The notes beneath the pieces are model-generated. The model had not been told where the DNA came from. It searched no databases and saw only the letters and a program-made list of their open reading frames with translations. A stretch of DNA of 64,000 bases from an uncultured Bacteroidota bacterium (lineage in GTDB: Bacteria > Bacteroidota > Bacteroidia > Bacteroidales > P3). Positions 7,150-16,450 of the stretch are shown here, in pieces. The position numbers and the translations under genes are program-made. Numbering within the stretch: position 1 is the first letter of the stretch; every line of letters starts with the position of its first letter. The stretch covers positions 1 to 64,000 of the forward strand of contig UQXW01000002.1 of the NCBI GenBank assembly GCA_900545215.1. Reading direction: 5' to 3'.

Positions 7150-8595
7150 TTATGCCCAATATGGGATATAGTTATGTCTATTGCTACCCTCTGAGTTTTC
7201 TTCCTTTATCAGCTTAGCTTCCAAGGTATCTTTGATTATCCTTGATGCCATTGGGTAGTTTTTGTCTTCAATACCCAAACGAGCACGAAGAGATTGATTA
7301 TTCATCTTCTCGTTTGAAACGTATTTTAGACAAGCATGCTGATAACAAGCTCTTACTCTTTCAGACTTATCCAAGTCAGCAAATTTACGATAAGAGAATA
7401 CCGTTGCTGTGGTTCTGCTTTCTTGAAGTTGGAAACGGACAGGTGGCAACTGATATAGTTCCACATAGAAAATGGTCTTATCCATGCCACTGCCTTTCTC
7501 CTCACAAATCCCCATTCTACGCATTATGTCAGCAAGAGAATCGTTCCTTGACTGATATTCGTCTATGAAACGTTCTATGCTGATAAGTGGTTGTCCCGGA
7601 TTAGAGAACTCAATACGATCAGAATAGATTTCTATCATAGGAAAGCCCTGTTCCGCAAAATCTTGATGGATAATCATGTTTGCAGTCATCTCACGAATGG
7701 CTATTTCAGGGTACATACGAGCATCTTTTCTTAGAGCCAAGCCTATCTCTTCATTAGCAGGAAGTTGGCTGTTTATCCATGCAACCATTTCTTCAAAGCC
7801 TATGGCGTAGCCCTTATCGAAAGTTTGTTCACGAATTGTTTCAATCTTGCTTTTGCCTTTATAGACAATTACTCTGACCATTTTACGTTTCAGTCCATCG
7901 AAATCAGAAAGATGCTTGGCAAACAGGATAGCTCCAAGTTCGGTGATGCTGTAGCCAACCTCATCTTTTACAATAAGGTTTTCTGACAAGAATCTGTCCA
8001 AGATGCCATTAGTATCTTGTGGAAGTGGCAAATGCATCATGTCAAAGTAGGTCTCTGCACTAAGACAAGAGAAAACATCCTGTCCCGATAAACCTTTCTT
8101 CAAGACAATCTTTTCCAGAGGCTTCTGACCGCCTTTCCAAATCTTAGCCTCTTTTGCAGGAAAATCCTTCAACTTGCGAGTAATCGTGCCAACTCTGATG
8201 TATGCCTCATGTAAGAAACTTACCGGGCGATTAGTCGTGGCAGGAATCTTAAATATACAGACATGACCTTTCTCCTCATAATCGAAATCGTCAATAATCT
8301 CGAAGTCAATACGAGGATTCAAACGAGTTGACAACCAAGATTCAAGTTCTTCATTGCCAACCATTTTCTGCTTGCCGTATAGATCGGTGCCAATTATATC
8401 ATGGCTTTCATCATCAACACCAAATACAATATAGCCAAATGGCATGTTGCACAAATAGGCACTATTAGACAAGGCTGAGATTCTTTCACCAATCTCCTCC
8501 TTTGAATGAAAATTGTGCTTGAACTCCAACCATTCTGTTTCTTTAGGCTTGGCTGTTAGGACATCTATCAATTTCTTGAAATCTATATATTCCAT
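7150..8595 (-). CDS. AlbA_2 (Schlafen-type) and HATPase_c_4 domain protein in the RM operon
   Basis: A 481-residue protein of the COG2865 type, often annotated as a putative transcriptional regulator or RecG-like. An N-terminal AlbA_2 domain (about 15-130) has the pattern EFKHNF...ALSNSA...GYIVFGVDD. The middle and C-terminal part (about 250-390) carries a divergent HATPase_c_4 fold with IREMTANMIIHQDF and EEKGSGMDK. A winged-helix-like tail follows. It begins 4 bp after the DUF262 gene and is placed between it and hsdS, so it is co-transcribed with the type I system. AlbA_2 relatives accompany several restriction loci. Its exact role here is unknown; nucleic-acid binding or regulation is inferred. 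Confidence 0.85.
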   Translation of the reverse strand: MEYIDFKKLIDVLTAKPKETEWLEFKHNFHSKEEIGERISALSNSAYLCNMPFGYIVFGVDDESHDIIGTDLYGKQKMVGNEELESWLSTRLNPRIDFEIIDDFDYEEKGHVCIFKIPATTNRPVSFLHEAYIRVGTITRKLKDFPAKEAKIWKGGQKPLEKIVLKKGLSGQDVFSCLSAETYFDMMHLPLPQDTNGILDRFLSENLIVKDEVGYSITELGAILFAKHLSDFDGLKRKMVRVIVYKGKSKIETIREQTFDKGYAIGFEEMVAWINSQLPANEEIGLALRKDARMYPEIAIREMTANMIIHQDFAEQGFPMIEIYSDRIEFSNPGQPLISIERFIDEYQSRNDSLADIMRRMGICEEKGSGMDKTIFYVELYQLPPVRFQLQESRTTATVFSYRKFADLDKSERVRACYQHACLKYVSNEKMNNQSLRARLGIEDKNYPMASRIIKDTLEAKLIKEENSEGSNRHNYIPYWA

Positions 8596-8599
8596 ACAA

Positions 8600-10705
8600 C
8601 TATTCTTTTACTGGTTCAAGCAACAGCACCAATTCAGACTCGGCTATGTCGCATTTCTCAAACAAGAAGCGTAAGCAACGAAGTTTACTTCTATTGTCCA
8701 TTGAAGTCCACAAGTATTTTTGTGGAGCAATCATTGTACAGTATCTTGTATCTGCTTGCTTGGCAGACCAGAAGAAGCCTTCGGCATCATAGAGCGTATC
8801 TACGATGTCTGTGTATCGCTCCATCACAAGTTTTACAACTTGCAGAAGCATCCCTTTCCAAGTAGTTTCATTGTACTCATTGCCAAACAAACGGAAACCT
8901 TTAAGATTTCTATTTGTTGGAGAGAATGTTTCTTCGTCCAAAGAGGCTTCGTCCACTGGTTTTGGCAATGGCTTGAATGTTGTTTGTGGTAATGGATAAA
9001 GTCGCAAGAATGTTGCCACTATCTCATTGCATCGGTTCTGCAACTCGATTTCAGTCCATTTGTCACATAGCGTAACATTTTTTGTCAGGCGATACTTTGA
9101 ATTTTTGTAGCCGGGATATATTTCATTCCCAATTTTCTTGCCATCACGCTTTATTTCAAAAGCCTTGTTGCTTAACTCGCTGTTGATACCTGTCAATGTC
9201 AAGTTTGCAAAGGTATGAAGATACTTTTCTTGTATCTCCTCAAAGTTATCTCCAAGCATGACTTTCCAATCACCATTGAGCGTTTGAGGCATGATATGCT
9301 CAATAGTGGCATCCTTCTTTTTCATGTCGGTTGCCACATCGTTATATTCACCATGCACAGAGTTCTCTAATCGTTCAAATAGGAAGATCTGGAATGGCTT
9401 CAACATGTGATAAGCGTCACGTGTTTTGATTGACTCCACGAATTGCATATCTCTTGGCAATTGATAGTTACCATCACGACGCATGATGTGGTAAGCCAAT
9501 ATGTCAGAATATGAATTGCCAAGTTCAACATTAGCAGAACTATATTCCTCAATGCTTTTCAATACATCTCTATGCAAAGCGCAGAAAACCTGAGTAAGAG
9601 CATTACCAGGCATATTGCACACGATACGTCTTGCCAAATAGCTTTCTACCAAATCAATCACCTTGAATATCTCATCTTCTGAAAGACAGTTGGCAGAGGC
9701 ATATTTCAAAAATTGTATAAAGAATACATTAGTCACATCTGTTTCTATATTACAGATGTGGCGCATCTTCTCTGAAAGTTTTGCCGTAGATAGCTTTGCC
9801 TCTGTCACTTGCTGATAGTAGTGCGCATAATCAAGCATCTTGACTAATTCTTCCTTTCGTTCATGTCCGTCCATATACTTTTTCCATTCGTAGTAGATGT
9901 TTGACTGACGGACAGGACGCTGTAACTGTTGCTGAATGATGAGATAGTCACGCAAAAACTTTGTAGGTTGATTTTCGGTTGCCTGTTCTATCTTTTGCCA
10001 ATAGTTCTTGAAACACACTTGTTGCTTCTCTGGTGTCAAAGACATCAAGAGGTAGTTGCGTATCTTGTCTGCTTCTGTCAGAGCCAATCCTGTAGAGTTC
10101 AGACTCTCAAATATAAGCTGAGCATCATCATCGCTATCCAATTCTATTGATATGATTTGCAATCGTTCAATGGCATCAAGTAATTGGTCGAAAGATAGTG
10201 CTTGTGGTTTTCTCGTCAGCAAATCATAGAAATGGCGATAGTTGCGAGTAACCTTTGAGTCCTCATCAAAAGAATCTTCTTCATTGAATATCTTGTCGTA
10301 GGCAATACGGTCATTCTCTATGGGAACCAACTTGATTTTACGCTCAGAGTTACAGAATTTTGCCTTTAAGAAGACCTCGTATGCTTCTTCTAACTTTGAT
10401 TCTTCGCTAATCTCAATAACACCATCTTTCACCGCTTTTATACCAGCCAACAAAAGAAGTGAGATTGTGGTCAAACGCTGCTGACCATCAATCACCAATC
10501 TATTATAACTGCTATCCGCAGATGATGTAACAATAGAGCCAAAGAAATGCGAATGTCTGTTTGAGCGGCTTAGTTTTACCAAGTCGCTAAACAATTGGTC
10601 GCAGTTGTCTATTAACCAATCGTAATTACGCTGATACACAGGTATTACAAACTGGATTTTATGACCTTCTATAAATTCATGTAATGGTTTTGCGTAACCT
10701 TTCAT
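8600..10705 (-). CDS. GmrSD-like DUF262/DUF1524 protein, probable type IV restriction enzyme
   Basis: A 701-residue fusion. DUF262 (about 1-220) has the ParB-like NTPase motif VIDGQQRLTT at 71-80 and IPVYQRNYDW. DUF1524 (about 440-560) has the His-Me-finger nuclease pattern IEHIMPQ at 468-474 and HTFANLTLTG with a following SNKAF. A C-terminal domain (about 600-700) resembles the small domain often fused to such proteins. In the GmrS/GmrD family these domains make an NTP-dependent nuclease that cuts hydroxymethylated or glucosylated phage DNA. It sits inside the hsd operon (18 bp after hsdM, 4 bp before the AlbA_2 gene), which points to a joint role in defence. The modified-DNA target is inferred from the family, not shown. 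Confidence 0.88.
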   Translation of the reverse strand: MKGYAKPLHEFIEGHKIQFVIPVYQRNYDWLIDNCDQLFSDLVKLSRSNRHSHFFGSIVTSSADSSYNRLVIDGQQRLTTISLLLLAGIKAVKDGVIEISEESKLEEAYEVFLKAKFCNSERKIKLVPIENDRIAYDKIFNEEDSFDEDSKVTRNYRHFYDLLTRKPQALSFDQLLDAIERLQIISIELDSDDDAQLIFESLNSTGLALTEADKIRNYLLMSLTPEKQQVCFKNYWQKIEQATENQPTKFLRDYLIIQQQLQRPVRQSNIYYEWKKYMDGHERKEELVKMLDYAHYYQQVTEAKLSTAKLSEKMRHICNIETDVTNVFFIQFLKYASANCLSEDEIFKVIDLVESYLARRIVCNMPGNALTQVFCALHRDVLKSIEEYSSANVELGNSYSDILAYHIMRRDGNYQLPRDMQFVESIKTRDAYHMLKPFQIFLFERLENSVHGEYNDVATDMKKKDATIEHIMPQTLNGDWKVMLGDNFEEIQEKYLHTFANLTLTGINSELSNKAFEIKRDGKKIGNEIYPGYKNSKYRLTKNVTLCDKWTEIELQNRCNEIVATFLRLYPLPQTTFKPLPKPVDEASLDEETFSPTNRNLKGFRLFGNEYNETTWKGMLLQVVKLVMERYTDIVDTLYDAEGFFWSAKQADTRYCTMIAPQKYLWTSMDNRSKLRCLRFLFEKCDIAESELVLLLEPVKE

Positions 10706-10723
10706 TGCCAGTTCCTTTCTTGT

Positions 10724-12280
10724 TTATTCAACCAATCCCAACTCTTTCAGATAGCCTTCAATCTCCTTGTCAAGGTCGGCTCGTTTGGCTTCCAGCTCCT
10801 TGATTTCCTTCATCACGGCATGGATGTCGATAGGTTCTTCTTCCTCGAAAGTATCTACATAACGAGGAATGTTGAGATTGTAGTCGTTCTCAGCCACTTC
10901 TTGCAGTGTGGCGAGATGGCTGTACTTTTCTATCTCCTTGCGCTCACGATAGGTATCAACAATCTTCTTGATATGTTGCGGACGGAGCTTGTTCTGGGTC
11001 TTTACCTTTTCAAACTCCTTGCTTGCATCAATGAAAAGAATGTTGTCATCTTCTTTGCGGCATTTCTTGAATACCAAGATACAAGTCGGAATGCTTGTAC
11101 CGTAGAAGATATTGGCAGGAAGTCCGATAATGGCATCCACATAGTTCTTTTTTTCAATGAGGAAACGGCGGATAATACCCTCGGCATTTCCACGGAACAA
11201 CACACCATGAGGAGCAACACAAGCCATTGTGCCACCCTCATTAAGGTGGTAAATCATGTGGAGAATAAAGGCATAGTCGGCTGTCTTGCGTGGTGCCAAG
11301 CGTCCTGCCTTGCTGAAACGATCATCGTTGTTGAACTTATCGGCTGCACTCCATTCGGCAGAGAACGGAGGATTTGCTACCACAGCGTCAAACTGTGTAT
11401 CGCCAAAAGCATCAGCCTCCAAGGTATCGCCATTCTCTATGCGGAAGTTGCTGAACTTGATGCCATGAAGAAGCATATTCATACGTGCCAAATTGTAGGT
11501 CGTAGGGTTCTTCTCCTGTCCGAAAATCTCGTTGGCATGACCGATGCTCGCAGCACGGAGCAGCAGCGAACCACTACCACAAGTAGGGTCATAGACATTG
11601 CGCAGACGAGCGTGACCTATGGTAACAATCTCTGCCAAGATACGGCTCACTTCCTGAGGTGTGTAGAACTCGCCAGCTTTCTTGCCGGCACCTGCGGCAA
11701 ATTGGCTAATCATATACTCGTAGGCATCACCGAGAATGTCAATCTCTTGCGATGCTTCCACACCGAAGTCAATATCATCAAGGGCAAGAAGAACATTGCT
11801 TACCAATGTATTCTTGTCATCGGCAGTCTTACCCAACTTAGGCGAAGCAAGGTCAATGTCAGAGAATAGACCTCCAAAGTCTTCTTCGCTGTCCTGTCCA
11901 AGGGTACTGTCCTCAATACGTTTCAATGAGCGTTCGAGCATCGGAAGAATATTTTCCTTCTTCTTGATGCTCTCAATAACAGACGAGAACAAGAAGTTTG
12001 GTTCAATGAAGTAGCCGATATTCTCCAGACATTCGGTCTTGACTTCTTGTTGCAATGCCTCAACATCCTCGTCTATCTCCATTGTCCACAATTCTTTAAA
12101 CGTAACTTCATCATCTACCAATGCATCATTGGCGTGTTTCTCTATCTTCTCAGACAAATACTTGTAGAAGATAAAACCAAGGGTGAAGTACATGAAGTCA
12201 CTTGCAGACATATTGCCACGCAGTTTGTTTGCGACTTCCCAAAGTTGGTCGCGGAGTTTCTGTTGCAGTTCTTCGCTCAT
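10724..12280 (-). CDS. hsdM: Type I restriction-modification methyltransferase subunit HsdM
   Basis: A 518-residue N6-adenine DNA methyltransferase. An N-terminal HsdM helical domain (about 5-170) precedes the catalytic domain, with the SAM-binding motif DPTCGSGSLL at 231-240 and the catalytic NPPF at 303-306. The C-terminal helical part would contact HsdS. It lies 26 bp downstream of hsdR and needs HsdS for sequence specificity. Length and motifs are normal for the family and no damage is seen. Confidence 0.96.
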   Translation of the reverse strand: MSEELQQKLRDQLWEVANKLRGNMSASDFMYFTLGFIFYKYLSEKIEKHANDALVDDEVTFKELWTMEIDEDVEALQQEVKTECLENIGYFIEPNFLFSSVIESIKKKENILPMLERSLKRIEDSTLGQDSEEDFGGLFSDIDLASPKLGKTADDKNTLVSNVLLALDDIDFGVEASQEIDILGDAYEYMISQFAAGAGKKAGEFYTPQEVSRILAEIVTIGHARLRNVYDPTCGSGSLLLRAASIGHANEIFGQEKNPTTYNLARMNMLLHGIKFSNFRIENGDTLEADAFGDTQFDAVVANPPFSAEWSAADKFNNDDRFSKAGRLAPRKTADYAFILHMIYHLNEGGTMACVAPHGVLFRGNAEGIIRRFLIEKKNYVDAIIGLPANIFYGTSIPTCILVFKKCRKEDDNILFIDASKEFEKVKTQNKLRPQHIKKIVDTYRERKEIEKYSHLATLQEVAENDYNLNIPRYVDTFEEEEPIDIHAVMKEIKELEAKRADLDKEIEGYLKELGLVE

Positions 12281-12306
12281 ATCGTTATTTCTTTTTTATC
12301 TTTTGT

Positions 12307-15165
12307 TTATTCCCAACTGAATGTTCTTATGATAGAACGCAATTTATCAAGTATTCTTGTCAATGTCTTACGCTTTTTTATCAATCCCAAGTGTTTCTCT
12401 TTCAATGCTTCTTGTATGATTTCCGGCTGTTCCTTTTGCAAGTAGTCATATTCGGAGAGATAATGATTGAGAACGGAAGCATCCAAATCTTCATCCTTGG
12501 CAAGCGTGTTGATAGCATTGTTACGCTCGGTGGCGATGTAGTTGTTCAACCGTTCTTCGAGGTCGCTTGTACCGTCAGCCTTTTGCTTGCGAGCCATGAA
12601 GTTGTCACGGTCATCATCCACATTTTTCCGGATAAATCCGTCGATGAGCTTTGCCTTACTGCGAAGTTCGGCATCCTTTATCATCGTGTCGATGATGTGC
12701 TTGCGCTTCTCGGAATAATCCTCGCTGTACGGATTGAGGTCTGCAATCAACTCCAAGATATAGGCAACATTGATAATGTCGCTATGCAGGAGTTCCAAGC
12801 AAAAATCTATATCTCCCATACCAGTAGCTTCTTCACGAGGGTCTGGCTCGCCAACCATGCTGGGGTCTTCCTTTGGAACTTGATAATCTTTCTTTGGCTC
12901 ATCATTTTTAACAGCAAACGAATCGTATATGTCCAGATACTTACTACGGAAATCCATAAACTGCTGTTCTGTCATTCCGAGGTCGGGAGCATCTTCCTCA
13001 AATTCGTCATAAACCTGTATTTCAGCGTGTTTCTTGATGATGTCACGGAAAGCAAGAACAAACTGTTTCTTGTCGTTCTCACTCTGCAAATAGTCCACAT
13101 AGTGCGGTTCGGGATAATGCTCCAAGAAGTTCTTTGTCAGTTCTTGATAGTGGGTTTTGACATCATCAAATGGTGGTCGCACAATATCTTCAAGATTATT
13201 GCTGTTGCTGAAAAGTTTGATGGACTCGTCCACATTGCTTTTCAAGTCACGGAAGCAAACCACCTTGCCAAAACGCTTCTTCTCGTTCAGCACACGGTTG
13301 GTACGGCTGAACGCTTGCAATAATCCGTGATACTCCATGTTTTTGTCAACATAGAGAGTGTTGAGTTTCTTGCTGTCAAAGCCTGTGAGAAACATTCCTA
13401 CAACCAAGCAGAGGTCGAGAGGCTTCATATCAGCTTTCTTTTTCTTCATGCGGAGGTTGATGTCATCGTAATATGCACGGAAATTTTCTGTTGTGAAACT
13501 CGTTCCATACATATTATTATAGTCATTCATAATGGCTTGCAGCTCGTCTGCCTCGCCTGTACTGTCGCTCACATAGCCACCAGTGTTCATGCCTGTCTGC
13601 TCGTCATCTTGGCTGCTGTTGGCTGCGTATGTGAAAACCGCACCTATCCTTATCTTCGGATTGAGGCTTTTGAATATCTTGTAGTAACGGATAAGCATCG
13701 GCACTGACTGCACGGCAAACAATGCGTCAAACTCTCCGTCGAATGTTGACTTATTGAAATTATTAAGGATGAATTTGGCTATCTCCGTCATGCGGTCTTG
13801 GTCGGCATTGTCCACATCCTCATTGCCGTGGTAATACTCCACAAGGAAGCCAAGCACGTTTTCGTCGGCAATGGCATCCTTGATAAGATACTTGTGAAGG
13901 CAGTTACCAAAGATTTCCTTTGTGGTATGTCCGTCCACAGCATTCTCTACAAAGATAGGCGTACCAGTAAAGCCGAATATCTGTGTGTTGTCGAAGAACT
14001 TCACGATGTTCTTGTGGCAATCTCCGAAATGGCTTCGGTGACATTCATCGAAGATCATCACGATGCGATAATGGCGTATTTCCTTAATACGGCTGCTGTA
14101 CCACTGCTTGCTGACAGCGGCATTCAGCTTCTGTATGGTTGTAATGATAATCTTTGAGTTGCTGTGCAGACGCTTCACCAACTCATCCGTGTTGTCGGTG
14201 CTGTCAACGGCACCAGGCTCAAAAGCCTCGTATTCGGCTTGCGTCTGTGTGTCAAGGTCATGGCGGTCAACCACAAACATCACCTTATCCACATCATCCA
14301 ACTCAGAAACGAGTTGGGCTGCCTTGAATGATGTCAAGGTCTTGCCGGCACCTGTTGTATGCCATATATAACCATTGTCGTTGGAGTTTTCAACACGGTC
14401 AAGTATCTTCTCTACCGCATAGAACTGATAAGGACGAAGCACCATCAGACACTTGTCACCCTCATGCAATACGATGTACTTGCCTATAATCTTGCCCAAC
14501 GTACACTTGTCGAAGAACATAGTGGCAAACTTCTCCAAGTCGTTGAAAGGCACATTGGCTGCATCCGTCCAGTTGAAAGTAAACTTATATCCGCTATTCG
14601 GATTGTTGACAAAATAGCGAGTGTTCACGCCATTGGATATGACGAACAACTGGATATAGTCGAACAATCCATGAAAGGAAGTCTTGTGATAGCGTTGTAT
14701 CTGGTTGTATGCCTGTTTCAGTTCCACACCTCTGCGCTTCAGTTCTATTTGAACCAAAGGCAGACCATTGATAAGTATCGTCACATCGTATCGACACTTC
14801 TTTCTACCCTCAACCGTGATTTGATTGGAAACTTGAAACTCGTTCTGACACCAGTGAGTGCGGTTCAAGAACTCTACCCATAGGCGTTCACCGCTTTCCA
14901 GTTCAAGAGGAAAGAGGTCACGCAGTTTCTTTGCCTTTTCAAAGCGAGTGCCACCTTCTAGATAGATTAGTATCTTCTCAAACTCAGCCTCCGTAAACTC
15001 CGTGCGACCAAGTTCCTCCAATTTTTTCTTGTTGTGCTTCTCCAACTGTTTTTTGAAATTGGCAGACAGGTTCTTTTCCTCCTCAATATGAACATAGTCG
15101 TAGTTCATCTTTTGAAGAGTATCTATAAGTCCTTTTTCGAGGGCTGCTTCACTTTGTACTGACAT
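12307..15165 (-). CDS. hsdR: Type I restriction endonuclease subunit HsdR
   Basis: Motor and nuclease subunit of the type I enzyme, 952 residues from ATG 15165. Upstream AGGAAATAAAG supports this start over the frame-opening codon at 15192. The N-terminal PD-(D/E)xK nuclease shows RYDVTILINGL (Asp127) and VQIELKRRG (Glu141, Lys143). The SF2 translocase has Walker A HTTGAGKTLTS (about 269-279) and the DEAD-like box FDECHRSHFG (about 372-381), with further motifs such as VVDRHDLDTQTQ and GTPIF. A C-terminal helical region binds HsdM. It is the first gene of the leftward operon. Its 5' side abuts an IS1380-type relic, so the promoter may lie within IS-derived DNA. Confidence 0.96.
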   Translation of the reverse strand: MSVQSEAALEKGLIDTLQKMNYDYVHIEEEKNLSANFKKQLEKHNKKKLEELGRTEFTEAEFEKILIYLEGGTRFEKAKKLRDLFPLELESGERLWVEFLNRTHWCQNEFQVSNQITVEGRKKCRYDVTILINGLPLVQIELKRRGVELKQAYNQIQRYHKTSFHGLFDYIQLFVISNGVNTRYFVNNPNSGYKFTFNWTDAANVPFNDLEKFATMFFDKCTLGKIIGKYIVLHEGDKCLMVLRPYQFYAVEKILDRVENSNDNGYIWHTTGAGKTLTSFKAAQLVSELDDVDKVMFVVDRHDLDTQTQAEYEAFEPGAVDSTDNTDELVKRLHSNSKIIITTIQKLNAAVSKQWYSSRIKEIRHYRIVMIFDECHRSHFGDCHKNIVKFFDNTQIFGFTGTPIFVENAVDGHTTKEIFGNCLHKYLIKDAIADENVLGFLVEYYHGNEDVDNADQDRMTEIAKFILNNFNKSTFDGEFDALFAVQSVPMLIRYYKIFKSLNPKIRIGAVFTYAANSSQDDEQTGMNTGGYVSDSTGEADELQAIMNDYNNMYGTSFTTENFRAYYDDINLRMKKKKADMKPLDLCLVVGMFLTGFDSKKLNTLYVDKNMEYHGLLQAFSRTNRVLNEKKRFGKVVCFRDLKSNVDESIKLFSNSNNLEDIVRPPFDDVKTHYQELTKNFLEHYPEPHYVDYLQSENDKKQFVLAFRDIIKKHAEIQVYDEFEEDAPDLGMTEQQFMDFRSKYLDIYDSFAVKNDEPKKDYQVPKEDPSMVGEPDPREEATGMGDIDFCLELLHSDIINVAYILELIADLNPYSEDYSEKRKHIIDTMIKDAELRSKAKLIDGFIRKNVDDDRDNFMARKQKADGTSDLEERLNNYIATERNNAINTLAKDEDLDASVLNHYLSEYDYLQKEQPEIIQEALKEKHLGLIKKRKTLTRILDKLRSIIRTFSWE

Positions 15166-15220
15166 ATCTTTATTTCCTAAATTCCGCAACACTACAATTT
15201 AATCTTTTTCATAAGCACAC

Positions 15221-15245
15221 CTGAGCAACAAAAAGTTGTTCAGGA
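15221..15245. repeat. Hairpin between hsdR and the IS relic
   Basis: CCTGAGCAAC, five bases, GTTGTTCAGG forms a 10-bp stem with one mismatch. It could be the remains of the insertion-sequence end or a site in the hsdR leader. The sequence does not decide between these. Confidence 0.5.
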
Positions 15246-15295
15246 TTTTGCCATGATTTAGTGTTGAAATTAAATCAAACAAATCTTCAACAGAC

Positions 15296-16081
15296 ATGGC
15301 GAAAATACAAATAAAATCTGAGAAACTCACTCCTTTAAGAGGAATATTTGCAATCATGGAGCAATTTGACGCTCTTTTGTCAAAGACAATAGACTTTACT
15401 TTGGGACTGCGTAGCAAAGTCTGTGGTTACCAATACAGCGAGATATTCCGCTTCTTGATGTGCGTATATTTCTGCAGCGGCTTATGTGTTGAAGATGTGA
15501 CAACCCACTTGATGAAGCACCTGTCCTTGCACCCAACCCTCCACACCTGCAGTGCATACAACCATACTGCGAGCTATAGAGGAACTGACCGTTGACAACA
15601 CGACATACACATCAACTTCCGGAAAACAATACGACTTCAATACGGCGACACAATGAATAAACTGTTGATCAACACCTTGCTTGCAACAGGACACTAATAC
15701 ACTTATAGGTGTATTTTGATCAACGACTATGAGTCAAGTGTAAGAGACATAGTGGAGTTCTACAATCTTCTGGGTGGCAAGGAACGTTTCTTCGATGTCA
15801 TGAACAACGGATTTGGTTGGAATCGCCTGCCAAAATCGTTTATGGCACAGAACACCGTCTTCATGCTTATGACAGCCCTCATAAGAAACTTCTACAAAGC
15901 TATCATGCAGAAATTGGACACAAAGAAGTTTGGCTTGCGCACAAGTAGTCGCATCAAGACTTTTGTCTTCAAATTTATTTCTGTTCCTGCAAAATGGATT
16001 AAGACATCACGCCAGCATGTGCTGAACATTTACACTGAAAATTATGCGTATGCCAAACCATTTCAAACAGACTTTGGATAA
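15296..16081 (+). pseudogene. IS1380-family transposase relic
   Basis: The start MAKIQIKSEKLTP...GYQYSEIFRFLMCVYFC and the end FVFKFISVPAKWIKTSR...FQTDFG are characteristic of the IS1380 transposases common in Bacteroidales. The coding sequence shifts frame near 15560; after it, the sequence still codes RAIEELTVDNTTYTS in another frame. The catalytic centre is missing: an internal deletion near 15690-15720 joins the N-terminal quarter to NDYESSVRDIVEFYNLLGG. It is non-functional. It marks one border of the defence island. Confidence 0.85.
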
Positions 16082-16450
16082 GCATGGTTTCTTTGTAGAA
16101 TATATGCGTATTGCTTCAAGTCGCTTTATGTGGTAAGGGTATTATTCTATAACCTGTGCTGGCTTCTTTGACTTAGGTAGATTTCTTCTTTTACTGACGA
16201 AATCTCCTTACCCTCGAAAGGTACGGAGCTGAGGTTTATCTGTCGAAATTCAAGTAAAGAATTACTTCGAGACAGAGTTGTGAACAAGGAACGATGTGAA
16301 ACGATGTAAGGAGAGTGTGTGCGGTAATGTTGCGGTCTCTCCTATTTTGTTTGCGGGCAAGGCGGACGTTTTTCGACCAATCGCCGTTTCCGTGATTGCC
16401 GTATGGGATTTTATTCGTACTTTTGCGAGTTATAGACTGTATCCTTGCTT
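16082..16450 (+). promoter_or_regulatory. Gap with the uvrD promoter
   Basis: No gene is visible in these 369 bases. A -7 box TACTTTTG lies at 16418-16425, 25 bp before the helicase ATG. The stretch before it shows no feature that can be named. Confidence 0.6.

Noticed and set aside
12202..13323. Long open frame on the plus strand opposite hsdR
   Set aside because: It is antisense to conserved HsdR coding sequence, resembles no family and has no promoter. Similar long antisense frames opposite hsdM, murA, the arginase-type gene, the Nfn fusion and murF-alr were dismissed for the same reason.
2435..16081. Prophage or conjugative element around the recombinase
   Set aside because: No structural, packaging, replication, relaxase or transfer genes are present. 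The recombinase fits the neighbouring inverted repeats better, and no attachment-site pair was seen.
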